Positions 7,880-20,700 of a stretch of 64,000 bases of DNA are shown here, piece by piece (position 1 is the stretch's first letter; each line of letters starts with the position of its first letter). The translations under genes were made by a program, and so were the position numbers. The stretch is from Chryseobacterium arthrosphaerae (GTDB lineage: Bacteria; Bacteroidota; Bacteroidia; Flavobacteriales; Weeksellaceae). The notes beneath the pieces are model-generated. The model searched no databases. It worked only from the letters and a program-made list of their open reading frames with translations, and was not told where the DNA came from. Location: assembly GCF_001684965.1 (NCBI RefSeq), contig NZ_MAYG01000001.1, positions 1 through 64,000 on the forward strand, given 5' to 3'.

Positions 7880-8989
7880 ATGTCATCAGCAAAAGATTTT
7901 TTAGAACTGATCCAGAAATCCCGTAAAGGAAAATTCAAGATCTATATCGGGATGAGTGCGGGCGTAGGAAAGACCTTCCGGATGCTTCAGGAGGCGCATT
8001 CCCTTTTACGCAACGGCATTGATGTAAAGATCGGATATATCGAAACCCATGGCCGGGAAGAAACCCTGGCTCTTGTAGAAGGAATTCCTGAAATTGGCCG
8101 CAAATCGGTTTTTTATAAAGGGAAGAATCTGGAGGAAATGGATCTTCAGGCCATTATCAACGAACATCCGGAAGTGGTGCTGGTAGATGAGCTGGCCCAT
8201 ACGAATGTAGAAGGATCCAAAAATAAAAAAAGATGGCAGGATGTACTGGAAATTCTGGAGAACGGGATCAACGTGATCAGTGCCATGAATATCCAGCACA
8301 TTGAAAGCCTGAACGAAGAGGTAAAAAAAATTACCGGAATAGAAGTCGCAGAAAGAGTTCCTGATAAAATTCTGGCACTGGCAGATGAAGTGGTAAATAT
8401 TGACCTGACAGCCGATGAACTGCTGACCCGTCTGAAAGAGGGTAAAATCTATAAAAAAGAAAAAATCCAGACGGCACTCAGCAATTTTTTCCAAAGCGGA
8501 CATATTCTGCAGCTTCGTGAGCTGGCTTTAAAGGAAGTCGCCACCCACGTGGAAAGAAAAGTGGAAACTGAAATTAAAACCGGGAATTTTAAACCTATAA
8601 AATTCCTGGCCTGCATCAGCAGTAATGAGAAGATTGCCAAAACAATCATCCGGAAAACAGCCAGATTAGCCAGCTATTACAACAGTCCGTGGACGGTTCT
8701 CTATATTCAGAAACCCTCCGAGAATCCTGAAAAAATAGCATTGGATAAACAGCGATATTTGATTAATAATTTTAATTTAGCACAGGAATTGGGGGCAAAA
8801 GTGGTCCGGATCAAAGAAAATAGTGTCCATAACGGAATTCTTGAGTATGTGATTGCCCATAATATCACAACGGTCTGCATCGGGAAACCTCATGCGAAGT
8901 TCTGGCAGCGCCTGCTGGGATACAGCTGGATCTACACCCTGATGAACAGACTGAATGAAAGACAGATAGATATTATTATTTTATCCTAA
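7880..8989 (+). CDS. kdpD: KdpD sensor module without histidine kinase domain
   Basis: This is the N-terminal half of KdpD as a stand-alone 369-residue protein. The KdpD domain has Walker A GMSAGVGKT (residues 24-32) and Walker B VVLVDELAHTN, and a UspA-like domain ends the chain (CIGKPHAKFWQRLLGYSW). The four membrane spans, GAF domain and kinase of classical KdpD (about 890 aa) are absent. An in-frame ATG at 7847 exists, but the ATG at 7880 gives MSSAKDFLELIQ, a more usual start. In full-length KdpD this part binds ATP and second messengers and modulates kinase output. I infer it works in trans on the kinase encoded 91 bases downstream. Confidence 0.9.
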   Translation: MSSAKDFLELIQKSRKGKFKIYIGMSAGVGKTFRMLQEAHSLLRNGIDVKIGYIETHGREETLALVEGIPEIGRKSVFYKGKNLEEMDLQAIINEHPEVVLVDELAHTNVEGSKNKKRWQDVLEILENGINVISAMNIQHIESLNEEVKKITGIEVAERVPDKILALADEVVNIDLTADELLTRLKEGKIYKKEKIQTALSNFFQSGHILQLRELALKEVATHVERKVETEIKTGNFKPIKFLACISSNEKIAKTIIRKTARLASYYNSPWTVLYIQKPSENPEKIALDKQRYLINNFNLAQELGAKVVRIKENSVHNGILEYVIAHNITTVCIGKPHAKFWQRLLGYSWIYTLMNRLNERQIDIIILS

Positions 8990-9080
8990 AAGTAATGAAA
9001 TCGTAATGATTTGGAAACACAAACCCCGATAAAGATGACGCGATTGCATAGGTCTTTTAAAAAGCAATAAGTATCTTCAT

Positions 9081-10796
9081 ATGAAACTTAAAACGAAACT
9101 TACCCTGGGTGTAGGCCTGTTATTTCTACTGATTGTTCTGCTTTCAGTGATAGGTTCTGTATACATCAATAAATTAAAATCTGATACTGAAAAGATCCTC
9201 ACGGCCAATTACAATAGCCTGGAATTTTCCAAAAATATGCTTCTGGCTCTTGATAATATCAGTACAGACAGTACAGTAGCCATTGCTGATTTCCAGAAAA
9301 ATAACAAACTTCAGGAAAAGAACCTCACAGAATTCGGAGAGAAAGAGGCCACCCAGAACCTGAATCTGCACTTCAACAGCTACCTGAAAGAACCGGGTCC
9401 CCATAAAGAAAAACTGATCCGGGAAGATCTGGCCAAAATTATGTCCTTGAATATGAAGGGAATAGAACGTAAAAGCGATATTGCCATCATTACGGCAGAA
9501 AATGCCACGTTCTGGATTGTGAGTTTAGGAACTGTATGCTTTCTGATCGCTTTTGTACTGCTTTTCAATCTCCCTCAGACGATTGCGGAGCCTATCAGCC
9601 AGCTGACCTTCAGTATCAGGCAGATTGCAGATAAAAATTACAACGAAAGGGTTCATTTTAAAGGAAGTGAAGAATTCAATGGTCTTGCAGAATCATTCAA
9701 TACAATGGCAGAGAAACTGCAGGAATATGAAAGCAGTACACTTTCAAAACAGCTGATGGATAAAAAACGGATTGAAACCCTGGTCAACAATATGCATGAT
9801 GCTGTTATTGGTCTTGACGAAAACCATTTTATCTACATGATCAATGATGAAGCACTGAAGATCACGAACCTTCGTAAAGAAGAGATTATAGGTAAAACAG
9901 CCCATGAAGTGGCGGTGAATAACGATTTGATGCGTGAGCTGCTGAAAAATATTGATCATCCGGTAAAGGATCCTATTAAGATTGTCCGTGATAATAAGGA
10001 AAATTATTTTGAACAGGATATTGTTCCTATTAATATCGTAAAAACAGGCGAGAAGGAGAAGAAAAATATCGGTAAAGTTATTCTTCTGCGTAATATCACT
10101 CCGTTTAAAGAACTGGATTTTGCGAAAACCAATTTCATCGCTACCATTTCCCATGAATTGAAAACACCGATTTCTGCCATAAAAATGGGAGTACAGTTAC
10201 TTGGCAATCAAAAATTCGGGGATCTGAATGAACAGCAGCAGGAATTGCTGAAAAGCATCAACGAAGACGGGCAGCGATTACTGGATATCACCGGAGAACT
10301 GCTTAATCTCTCTCAGGTTGAATCCGGAAATATCCGGCTGACCATTGAAAAATGTGCTCCGAAAGAAATTGTACAGACGGCCGTGAAAAATGTTGAAAAG
10401 CTTGCCGAGCAGAAAAATATCTCCATCATTACAGAATTCCTTTTGGAGGACAATGACCTTGTAATGGCTGATTTTGACAAAACGGTCTGGGTCATGAATA
10501 ATTTCCTTACGAATGCCGTGAAACACTCTTTTCAGGATGAAAGTATCCGGATTCTGGTAGAAAAAAAAGAGACCTTTATTCAGTTCAGTATTACGGATAC
10601 CGGAAGTGGAATTGATGAAAAGTACCATCGCCAGATCTTTGACCGCTACTTTCAGGTTCCGGGAGAGCATCAGAACGGTACGGGGCTTGGCCTGGCTATT
10701 TCGAAAAATTTCATTGAGAAACAGAACGGTGAAATTGGAGTAAAGAGTTCCCTGAATCATGGCAGTACTTTTTATTTCAGATTACCGGTGTCATAA
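9081..10796 (+). CDS. Membrane sensor histidine kinase (HAMP-PAS-HisKA-HATPase) of the kdp locus
   Basis: A 571-residue kinase has an N-terminal transmembrane helix (about residues 7-27), a periplasmic sensing segment, and a second helix near 145-165. These are followed by a HAMP domain, a PAS domain (about 220-340), the H-box FIATISHELKTP with phospho-acceptor His358, and a HATPase_c domain (N-box NNFLTNAVKH, DTGSGID, GTGLGLAISKNF). It lacks KdpD-type N-terminal parts, which are encoded separately just upstream, so the pair acts as a split KdpD. The likely phosphorylation partner is the NtrC-type regulator at 443. It ends the kdp operon, with a perfect palindrome right behind it. Confidence 0.92.
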   Translation: MKLKTKLTLGVGLLFLLIVLLSVIGSVYINKLKSDTEKILTANYNSLEFSKNMLLALDNISTDSTVAIADFQKNNKLQEKNLTEFGEKEATQNLNLHFNSYLKEPGPHKEKLIREDLAKIMSLNMKGIERKSDIAIITAENATFWIVSLGTVCFLIAFVLLFNLPQTIAEPISQLTFSIRQIADKNYNERVHFKGSEEFNGLAESFNTMAEKLQEYESSTLSKQLMDKKRIETLVNNMHDAVIGLDENHFIYMINDEALKITNLRKEEIIGKTAHEVAVNNDLMRELLKNIDHPVKDPIKIVRDNKENYFEQDIVPINIVKTGEKEKKNIGKVILLRNITPFKELDFAKTNFIATISHELKTPISAIKMGVQLLGNQKFGDLNEQQQELLKSINEDGQRLLDITGELLNLSQVESGNIRLTIEKCAPKEIVQTAVKNVEKLAEQKNISIITEFLLEDNDLVMADFDKTVWVMNNFLTNAVKHSFQDESIRILVEKKETFIQFSITDTGSGIDEKYHRQIFDRYFQVPGEHQNGTGLGLAISKNFIEKQNGEIGVKSSLNHGSTFYFRLPVS

Positions 10797-10814
10797 AATT
10801 GTTAGATTTATCTC

Positions 10815-10846
10815 AACCTTACAGGTTTTTAAAAACCTGTAAGGTT
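10815..10846. repeat. Perfect 32-bp palindrome, dispersed repeat family A
   Basis: The arm AACCTTACAGGTTTTT (10815-10830) is followed by its exact reverse complement. Related hairpins with core AACCTnACAGGTT occur at 31761 and 49573. It follows the last kdp gene and may double as a transcription terminator, but the tail is only moderately T-rich. Confidence 0.85.
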
Positions 10847-10932
10847 TATTTATAGAAGACAGAAATACTTTTATCAGATTTTTCATCCTTCAGCTTTTTA
10901 AGTTTTATATATTTGAATTCAATAATAAAATA

Positions 10933-11454
10933 ATGATCATGAAGGAGATTCATTTCTATTCCAGTAAAATCAAAAGTCTGATCATGCTTATGGTCTCTGG
11001 TATTTTTACCTTTGGACTTTATCATATTGGTTGTAAGAATGAGAAATTTTTTCTGATGGTGATATTAGGTCTCGCCTTTGCACTTTTTTTATTTGGAATT
11101 GTGTATTCTTTACTGTTGTTGTTCCGCACAAAACCTTTATTAACCGTTACTGATCAGCAGATTATCGTTTATAATGTATTGAGAAAACCAACGACGGTCA
11201 ACTTTGAGGATGTTCTTCTTTTTTGTACATCGGATATGAAGCATCACGGCATTAAAACAGCTGCATTTATTCATGTTGTATTAAAACATCCAAAGAAAAA
11301 TTCCAATCTGTTGAATCGTATTTCTCCCAGGCTGTTCCGGAATTCTGAGAGCCGTGAATTCAGCTTTCAGATCGATATGATCAATGTAAAAACCAAGGTT
11401 TTGCTGGAACTATTGCAAAGTAAAATAAGGCCTTATAGTTTGATAAATAAGTAA
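10933..11454 (+). CDS. Uncharacterised two-helix membrane protein (STM3941-like)
   Basis: This 173-residue protein has a short KEIHFYSSK start, two adjacent hydrophobic helices (about residues 15-33 and 40-65), and a cytoplasmic PH-like beta-rich domain. The layout resembles the STM3941 family; I recognise it only by shape. ATG 10933 and ATG 10939 are both possible starts. A -7-like box TATATTTG lies at 10908-10915, so it probably has its own promoter and is not part of the kdp operon. Function unknown. Confidence 0.65.
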   Translation: MIMKEIHFYSSKIKSLIMLMVSGIFTFGLYHIGCKNEKFFLMVILGLAFALFLFGIVYSLLLLFRTKPLLTVTDQQIIVYNVLRKPTTVNFEDVLLFCTSDMKHHGIKTAAFIHVVLKHPKKNSNLLNRISPRLFRNSESREFSFQIDMINVKTKVLLELLQSKIRPYSLINK

Positions 11455-11573
11455 TAACGTCATTAATTAACAGAATCACACAATTAAAAGAAGGCGGTTA
11501 TAACTGGTAAATGATGTAAATTCGTCTTTATATTTGTTATAAAAATGAAAAGATCATTGTTTTCAAATCATAG

Positions 11574-12287
11574 ATGAATACATTAGAACGATCCATTGAA
11601 CAGCTTTATGAGATTTTCTCAGGCTATCCGCTTGTCCCCAGGATGAACGGATGCCCGTGCTGTGTTTCGGGAACAGATAAGGAAAAACTTCATATCAGGC
11701 CGTTGCGGGATTTGGAAGAGAATGATCTTTTAAGGTATGTATTTAAAGCTTTGACAACCTGGGGAAGTATTGAAGATTTTAAACATTTCCTACCTAGGCT
11801 ATTTGAAATACTTGCAAAAGGAGGTTTCATTGCTTATTTAGATACGATATTAGGTAAATTAGAGTACGGAAAATTTGTGATGTGGCCGGAAAATGAAAAA
11901 GCTGCAGTTAAAACCTTTCTTTGGCAATGGTGGCAGAATCGTTTGGCAACCCAATCTTATTTTGATCATGAAGCCTTTTGCGGTATCTATAAAATAACCG
12001 GAGCGCTTGACAGAATATTGGAGTGTTGGGAAACTGATTTTCAGACAAACGGTTTTAGAGTCTTTGTTGATTATATTAATCATTATTACCTTGATATGAT
12101 TTACGATGGTAAAAATTTCAGGGACTTTAAAAGAGATGATATAAAAAGAATCAATTCATGGATTGCGAAAAATAAAGATAATCTGGAAAAAGGTTTTTTC
12201 TATTTTGAAAATAGAGAGACAGAATTTGCAGAGATAATTTCCAATGCATTGTTTACTGTAGAAAAGAACTATAAAAACCTGAAATAA
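11574..12287 (+). CDS. Uncharacterised 237-residue cytoplasmic protein with a GCPCC motif
   Basis: This soluble protein is mostly helical, rich in Trp and Tyr, with no signal peptide or membrane span. Near residue 26 it has the cluster NGCPCCVSG, which could bind metal or be redox-active, but no second Cys pair is evident. A -7-like TATATTTG lies at 11529-11536. The ATG at 11545 opens only a ten-codon frame, so 11574 is the start. The next gene begins 13 bases after its stop and is probably co-transcribed. I recognise no family. Confidence 0.7.
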   Translation: MNTLERSIEQLYEIFSGYPLVPRMNGCPCCVSGTDKEKLHIRPLRDLEENDLLRYVFKALTTWGSIEDFKHFLPRLFEILAKGGFIAYLDTILGKLEYGKFVMWPENEKAAVKTFLWQWWQNRLATQSYFDHEAFCGIYKITGALDRILECWETDFQTNGFRVFVDYINHYYLDMIYDGKNFRDFKRDDIKRINSWIAKNKDNLEKGFFYFENRETEFAEIISNALFTVEKNYKNLK

Positions 12288-12300
12288 ATACTGTAACCAA

Positions 12301-12708
12301 ATGGAAATTTTTATTATTTATACCGTTTCGGTTTTTGGGCTGGCCAATCTGTATTATTTTCAGTTTGCCATGAAAGAGAAAGAGACCTGGAAAAAAACGA
12401 TGTTAAGGCTAATGGCAGGCTTTTCAGTTCTGATTTTTATGGCTGCGGTTGTTCTATGTATGGCAGATGTAAGAGGGAAGATCGAAGATGCCGGAACATT
12501 TTTTATTTTTTTACTTATCGGCAATATCATGATGTCGGTGTACCTGCTTTTACTTTTACTCCTCAACAATGTGGTCAATAATATGATCGTGTTTGTTAAA
12601 AGCTATGGAACCTATACATTTATATTTTCCTTACTCACTTTTTTCGGATTGCCTCTGATCACTTTTATTTTGTATGGAGCTGCAGGCCTTCTTTTTGGTT
12701 TGGAATAA
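12301..12708 (+). CDS. Uncharacterised four-helix membrane protein
   Basis: A 135-residue, very hydrophobic protein has about four predicted membrane helices (around residues 1-20, 35-55, 65-90 and 100-130) and short loops. It follows the previous gene by 13 bases and ends in a terminator, so the two form a small operon. I recognise no family and no catalytic motif. Confidence 0.65.
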   Translation: MEIFIIYTVSVFGLANLYYFQFAMKEKETWKKTMLRLMAGFSVLIFMAAVVLCMADVRGKIEDAGTFFIFLLIGNIMMSVYLLLLLLLNNVVNNMIVFVKSYGTYTFIFSLLTFFGLPLITFILYGAAGLLFGLE

Positions 12709-12713
12709 AAAAA

Positions 12714-12741
12714 AGACTGCATAACGTTATGCAGCCTTTTT
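12714..12741. terminator. Terminator between convergent genes
   Basis: A symmetric stem (CTGCATAA with TTATGCAG, around 12716-12733) is flanked by A-run on the left and T-run on the right. It can serve both the plus-strand gene ending at 12708 and the minus-strand gene ending at 12759. Confidence 0.8.
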
Positions 12742-12758
12742 ATAAATGGTCTGAAAGA

Positions 12759-15050
12759 TTATTCTTTAATGAATTTCTGTACAGAGACTTTATCTTTTAA
12801 AAATAATTTAATCCAATAATTTCCTTTGGACAGACTGGAAACATCTACCGTATTGTTTTTCGTTCCCATAGAATTTATAATTCTTCCGGCTGTATCATAA
12901 ATTTCAGCTTTGATTACTTCATCAGAAGATTTGATATACAGGATATCTTTTACCGGATTAGGATGAATACCTATTGTATTCTTATCATTTTTGATTTCAG
13001 AAGTTGCCAATGTACCTGCCACTGAGGTCGTATAAGTATTGGTAATAATCGGAGCATTGTAATCAAAATAGATTCTGGCCGTATTGCTGAAACTGTCGCC
13101 GGTATTCAGAGTAGATTTTGTCTTAATCTTAAATGAAAGATAACCGTCATTATGGGCGTCATCAAAAGGTAACTGAATATTTTCGAAAATGAATTCTAAA
13201 ATATTAGGATCGATTACCCTTGTCACAAAGTTATGGCTTCCATGCAGCGGAACTAAACTTGAAATATCAAATTTCGAGGTATCAATTGCATCCTTTACTA
13301 CGATATTTCTGGCATTGGCCGTTCCCGTATTTTCAAACCGGATCAGGTAGTGAACATAGTCTCCAACCTGGGTTTGGGTAATAGAAGTGCCTTCCAGACA
13401 CGTCTTGTCATTCGGATCAAAAGAGTTTACAACCGTTTGATTTAATGTAAAATTATTATCAGCAGGTGTTTCATCAGTCGCTCCATTAATCTGTGCGGTA
13501 TAGTGTAAAATATCACCACCCTGTAACGGAGGAATCTGAGTAGGGCTATTTAATGTAAGTGTTACCGTGATTTCTCTGGTTTCAAAAGGATGAAGATTGG
13601 TGAAGTTCCAGCTCAATGTTCCGGTAGACTGAGAGGCAGGCGTAAGGGTAGAACTCAGATAATCAACCAGACTGTCATTATAATTAAACAGCAGGGTGCC
13701 GGATTGTATGGTATTTCCTTTGTTTTTACAGATGATTTTATATTTTGATTCAAAACCAGGTGAAGCTGCCGTTACAGGTACAATCACCGTTTCCAGGTCC
13801 GGGTGTACACCGTTAGGAGTTATACAGAAGTTTTGATTGAACGGGCTAACCTGTTGAGGGAAATTGACAGTGACATTGGCCGGAGAAATATTAAAGTATG
13901 CCGGGTTTTCAAGAACCGGAGTTACCGTATGCGAACCTGCCTGCACCGGTACAGAATAATTTCCCGAAGTATCGGCAATCATGCTTCCTGTAGTTCCGGC
14001 TCCGCTTATGGTAAATTTCTGGAAAGCCTTGTTGGGATCATTCGGATCACAACCGTTATTGTTGCTGTCTGTTTTTGTATTTCCCCGGATTGTATAGAAT
14101 ATTCCGCCAGGAGTGAATGAGCAGTATGAATTGACTGTTGTGGTGGGTAATAATGAATTCATATTGGCAATCTCAAAGTCATCCGCACAGATATACTTAA
14201 GATTGGGCGTACCTGAAAAAGACGAAGAAATTGCCTGGATAAAATTATTGATACCGTTTTTAATCAGTAAAGACTGAAGATTGGGATTCACATCACATGC
14301 AAAAATCTTAAGTTTTTCATTCTGTGAGAGATCAATGGTTGTAAATTTATTATAAGTACAGTCCAATGTTTCAAGCTTTTGAAAAGCACTGAAATTAAGC
14401 GATGTAAAAGAATTTCCGGCGATAATTAGAAAATTCAGATTGGGCGTCTGGTTTAAAGGAAGTGTTTGAAGTTTGTTTACAGTTAAGTTTAAGTCGACAA
14501 GATTGGTATTGTTATTTAAATAAATATTTTGAAGCTGGCATTGGGTCATATTTACTTTATATAAATTGGTCAGCCCGGATAAGTCGATGGAGGGCATGCT
14601 GCAAAAGAAGACCTCCAGATCATATAGCTGGCTGCAGCCCTGAACATTTACAGATGAGAGCACATAACATCTGCTGAGGCCCAGCCTGTACAATGCCGTA
14701 CTGTTACTCAGGTCAACACTCTGTAACAACGGAAAAAGGTCTATATAAAGATCAGTCAGATTGGTAAAGCTTTTTATCCCTTCTATTGAAACAATGTTAC
14801 TGGAAATGGAAGTATAATTCTGCAGAGTAAAAGTATCGAAGTTCAATTTGCTGATATTGGCAGCTTCAGATAACTGGATTTCCCCGTCATGATTCTTATC
14901 GATAGAGGTACTATTGCCCATAAGATCCTTGGCCATATAAGGGATATTGGAAGTCAGCAGTTTTTTGAAATTGGCATCAGGAATATTGACGGTCTGAGCC
15001 TGAAATACCGCCAAAATCATCATGGAGATGATTAAGTAGATTTTTTTCAT
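12759..15050 (-). CDS. Leucine-rich-repeat secreted protein with T9SS type A sorting domain
   Basis: This 763-residue protein has a signal peptide (MKKIYLIISMMILAVFQAQT), an N-terminal region of irregular leucine-rich repeats of the LTNLxxL/DLS type (about residues 75-275), a carboxypeptidase-regulatory-like segment, and a DUF11/DUF7619-like domain around GTANARNIVVKDAID. It ends in a T9SS type A signal (PNPVKDILYIKS ... GNYWIKL). T9SS cargo is exported across the outer membrane and either anchored or released. The LRR suggests protein or host-surface binding, but the ligand is unknown. It is monocistronic. Confidence 0.9.
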   Translation of the reverse strand: MKKIYLIISMMILAVFQAQTVNIPDANFKKLLTSNIPYMAKDLMGNSTSIDKNHDGEIQLSEAANISKLNFDTFTLQNYTSISSNIVSIEGIKSFTNLTDLYIDLFPLLQSVDLSNSTALYRLGLSRCYVLSSVNVQGCSQLYDLEVFFCSMPSIDLSGLTNLYKVNMTQCQLQNIYLNNNTNLVDLNLTVNKLQTLPLNQTPNLNFLIIAGNSFTSLNFSAFQKLETLDCTYNKFTTIDLSQNEKLKIFACDVNPNLQSLLIKNGINNFIQAISSSFSGTPNLKYICADDFEIANMNSLLPTTTVNSYCSFTPGGIFYTIRGNTKTDSNNNGCDPNDPNKAFQKFTISGAGTTGSMIADTSGNYSVPVQAGSHTVTPVLENPAYFNISPANVTVNFPQQVSPFNQNFCITPNGVHPDLETVIVPVTAASPGFESKYKIICKNKGNTIQSGTLLFNYNDSLVDYLSSTLTPASQSTGTLSWNFTNLHPFETREITVTLTLNSPTQIPPLQGGDILHYTAQINGATDETPADNNFTLNQTVVNSFDPNDKTCLEGTSITQTQVGDYVHYLIRFENTGTANARNIVVKDAIDTSKFDISSLVPLHGSHNFVTRVIDPNILEFIFENIQLPFDDAHNDGYLSFKIKTKSTLNTGDSFSNTARIYFDYNAPIITNTYTTSVAGTLATSEIKNDKNTIGIHPNPVKDILYIKSSDEVIKAEIYDTAGRIINSMGTKNNTVDVSSLSKGNYWIKLFLKDKVSVQKFIKE

Positions 15051-15190
15051 GGATTTAGTTGGTTTGTTTTTAGTTTTTAATTATTTGATTGCAAATAGGA
15101 AGCAAATGTAAACTTTTAAGCATATAGTCAGTTGATTTTTTTTAAAATATTTTTTGATGGCTGTTAAGGCTTTATAAAAGGTTGAAAAAC

Positions 15191-15217
15191 AAAAAAGCTG
15201 TGAAATTCTTCACAGCC
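15191..15217 (-). terminator. Terminator of ligA
   Basis: On the minus strand, GGCTGTGAA pairs with TTCACAGC across an ATTC-type loop (arms 15197-15204 and 15209-15216), followed by a run of six T. Confidence 0.88.
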
Positions 15218-15247
15218 TAATAGTATGGTAACCAGGTTGTCAGCCTG

Positions 15248-17464
<2,217 letters not shown>

Positions 17465-17678
17465 TTACTCTTGATTTTTTTAACCAAGCCCAGCTTAATT
17501 CCATCATTTAAAAAATAACAGAATGAAATAGCACAGGAAAATTAAAAATATGTAATACACCTCAACAAGCTGATTGTGTACGGAATAAAGTGAATGTTCA
17601 GATTAATTTAACATAATGTTCTGATTTAATTAAAAAAATGTTAAAAGTCTCTTAAATAGAAGGCCTTTAAAGTCAAAA

Positions 17679-17686
17679 TACCTTTG
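17679..17686 (+). promoter_or_regulatory. -7 promoter box for the Oar-like receptor
   Basis: TACCTTTG matches TAnnTTTG and lies 18 bases before the ATG at 17705. The -33 element is not obvious. Confidence 0.55.
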
Positions 17687-17704
17687 CACATCTAATTTGA
17701 AGAA

Positions 17705-20700
17705 ATGAGAAAAGTAAAGATTGTACTGGGATTATTGTTTTTAGGGCTTGGATCTATGGCTTATGCACAGACCACACAGGCTTCTATCATAGGGAAAGTA
17801 ACCGGGCCGGGAAGTACCGCTCAGGAAAAAGTGAAGGTAACCATTGTAAACGAATCTACAGGATTCAGAACAGAGACGGAAACCAACTCCAAAGGAGAAT
17901 ATATTTTTAAAGAAATTCCTCTTGGCGGGCCTTATACGGTCATTGTAAATGACGATAAAAAGGAAGGGTACAATATCAGCTTTGGGGATCAGATTACGGT
18001 AAATATGGATCTGGGCGGTGAGAAGAATATTGAAGAGGTAAAAATTACCGGAAACCTGAAAAACAAGATCGGAAACCTTGGTGCAGCTACGGCCATTACT
18101 GCTAAAAACATCAGCATATTACCAGTAAACGGACGAAATTTTACCAGTCTTACAGAACTGTCCCCTTTAAGCGGAAAAGGCGGAAGTTTATCCGGACAGC
18201 TCGGTTCATCCACCAACTTTACCATTGACGGTATGACGGCTAAAAATCCAACTTCTGCAGGATCTACAACCAGTAGAAGTGGCGCTCCTTTCTCCATCTC
18301 GATTGAAGCGGTACGTGAATTCAAGATTACCACCAACCAATATGATGTTACCCTGGGAAGAAGTGGTGGCGGAACCGTAAGTGCCGTTACTAAATCAGGA
18401 ACCAATAAATTCTCGGGAAGTGCCTGGGAATACTTACGGACAAACTGGCTTTCCAGCCCGTACGATATCAGAGGAAACAAAAGACAGAATGATTTCTCTA
18501 CTTCTCAGTTCGGATTTTCATTAGGAGGACCTATCATTAAAAATAAATTACACTTCTTCGTAGCATGGGATCACCAGCTGGATTCAAGACCTTTGTTTAT
18601 TGCTGATATCAGATCTCCGGAAGATGAGAAAAGACTGAATACCACCACACAGACCCTTAATCAGTTTCTGGATATTGCAAGATCAAAATATGGGGTAGGG
18701 AACAGCCCGCAGTTCGGGAGCTTTGATAAGGTAAGAAATTCAGATGCAGCCTTTTTGCGTTTAGACTGGCAGATCAATGAGAAGCATTTGCTGACCCTGA
18801 GAAATAACTTCACCTACGATCTTAATAAAAACGGATTGGGAGATAATACCAATATCACTTTCTTTGAATCCTATGGAAATGATAAAAACCTTGACAACAG
18901 CTTATTGCTGACCCTGAGATCCAACCTGAAATCTAACCTGACCAATGAGCTGAAAGCACAGTACCTGTATACTTTCCAGAACAGTTATCAGAATGATGAG
19001 CTGGGTAAGCCGGTACCAAGAGCTATTGTTGAAAATGTGACATCTCCGGGAGTGGGTTCTACCAATATCCAGATCGGAGGTCACCGTTTTGCACAGGAAA
19101 GCTTTAGGAATAATGTATTCCAGGTTGTAGATAATTTGTACTACAATACAGATAAGGTAAAATATACCTTCGGAGCAGATCTGATGTATACTACTTCAAA
19201 ATCTATATACGGAAGTGAGGTAAACGGAAGGTTCCATTTTCAGGGAATGGGGAATTTTGAAACCATGACGCCTTCACGGTTTTACAGGGAAGTTCCTTTG
19301 ATGGAAGATCCGTCCGTAAGGTCGAATATCTGGAATATCGGTTTTTATGGGCAGTTTCAGACCAAAATTGCCAAAGGTCTTGATTTAATGGCCGGATTAA
19401 GATTCGACTACGGCGGATATCCTAAAGCAGAATTCAATCAGAAGCTATATGATGAGATGGGCATCCGAACAGATAATAAAATAAAATCATTTGTGATCCA
19501 GCCCAGGTTTCAGTTTGACTGGAATATCAATGAGCAGGGTAAGGATTTCTTAAAATTCGGAGCCGGAATATTCTCGTCTGATATTAATAACTATATGATC
19601 ATCAATAACCTGGTATTTGACGGGAAACATCTGGCAACGGTAGATGTAACTTCTCAAGCGGTTCCGTTCCCGGATTTCAACAGTTACAGGAATGATTACA
19701 ATACGGTTCCTACACTTTCCCAATATCAGATTCCTACTATCAATTACACAGGAAAAGATGCTAAAATCCCAATCGTGTATAAAGCCAATATCTCATATAC
19801 CCATTTCTTCAATGAAAGATTCAGAGCAGGAATTGCAGGATATATGGCATTGGGAAGAAACAACTATTATTACTATGACAGGAATATGGTAGCCAATCCT
19901 TTCTTTACATTAGACAATGAAGGAGGCAGAGGAGTGTTTGTTCCGGCAGAATCTTTGAATGAGGGTAGGATAGACTGGAAAGCAGGAAGAATCAACAACA
20001 AATTCGGAAGAGTGCTGGAGCTTGTAAGTGATGGTAAAGTAAATCAGTTCTCATTCGTGATTGACACCAGCTACCGTTACTGGAAAGACGGGGAGATCAC
20101 AGCCAGCTATACCTGGTCTGATATCAAAGACAATACTTCTTATAACGGAAATGTTGCCAATTCTGCAACATTGTCTACGATGATCCAGAGTGATCCGAGA
20201 GATCTGAGGATGACGTACTCTGATAACCAATTCAGGAATAAAGTGGTGATCTATGGGAATTCTCCTACCATCGCAGGATTTACACTGGGAATAAGGTATT
20301 CAGGAATAGGAGGAACCCGCTTCTCCGTAACAGCAGGAGGAAATGTGAACGGAGACTTTGTAGATAATAATGACCTGGCTTATATCTTCCCGAATATTGC
20401 CCAGACAATTCTGGATGACCCGCAGGTAGGAGAAGCTCTGAAAAACTATATCAGCGATTACAACGGTAAAATTGCAGAACGTAACGGCGGTAAAAACGGG
20501 TTCTATGGAGTATGGGATCTGAGGGTGGCAAAGAAAATAAAATTTGATAAAATAGGCGCCTTTGAATTGTCTGTAGATATTTTCAACGTTGCCAACCTTC
20601 TGAACAAAGAATGGGGCGTGAATAAATCATACGGAAATACATCGCTGTACAGGATGAATAAATTCAATCCCGTTACCAGACAGTTTGAATATACGAAAAA

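Noticed and set aside
10313..10760. Minus-strand ORFs inside the histidine kinase gene
   Set aside because: They are antisense shadows of the HisKA/HATPase-coding region.
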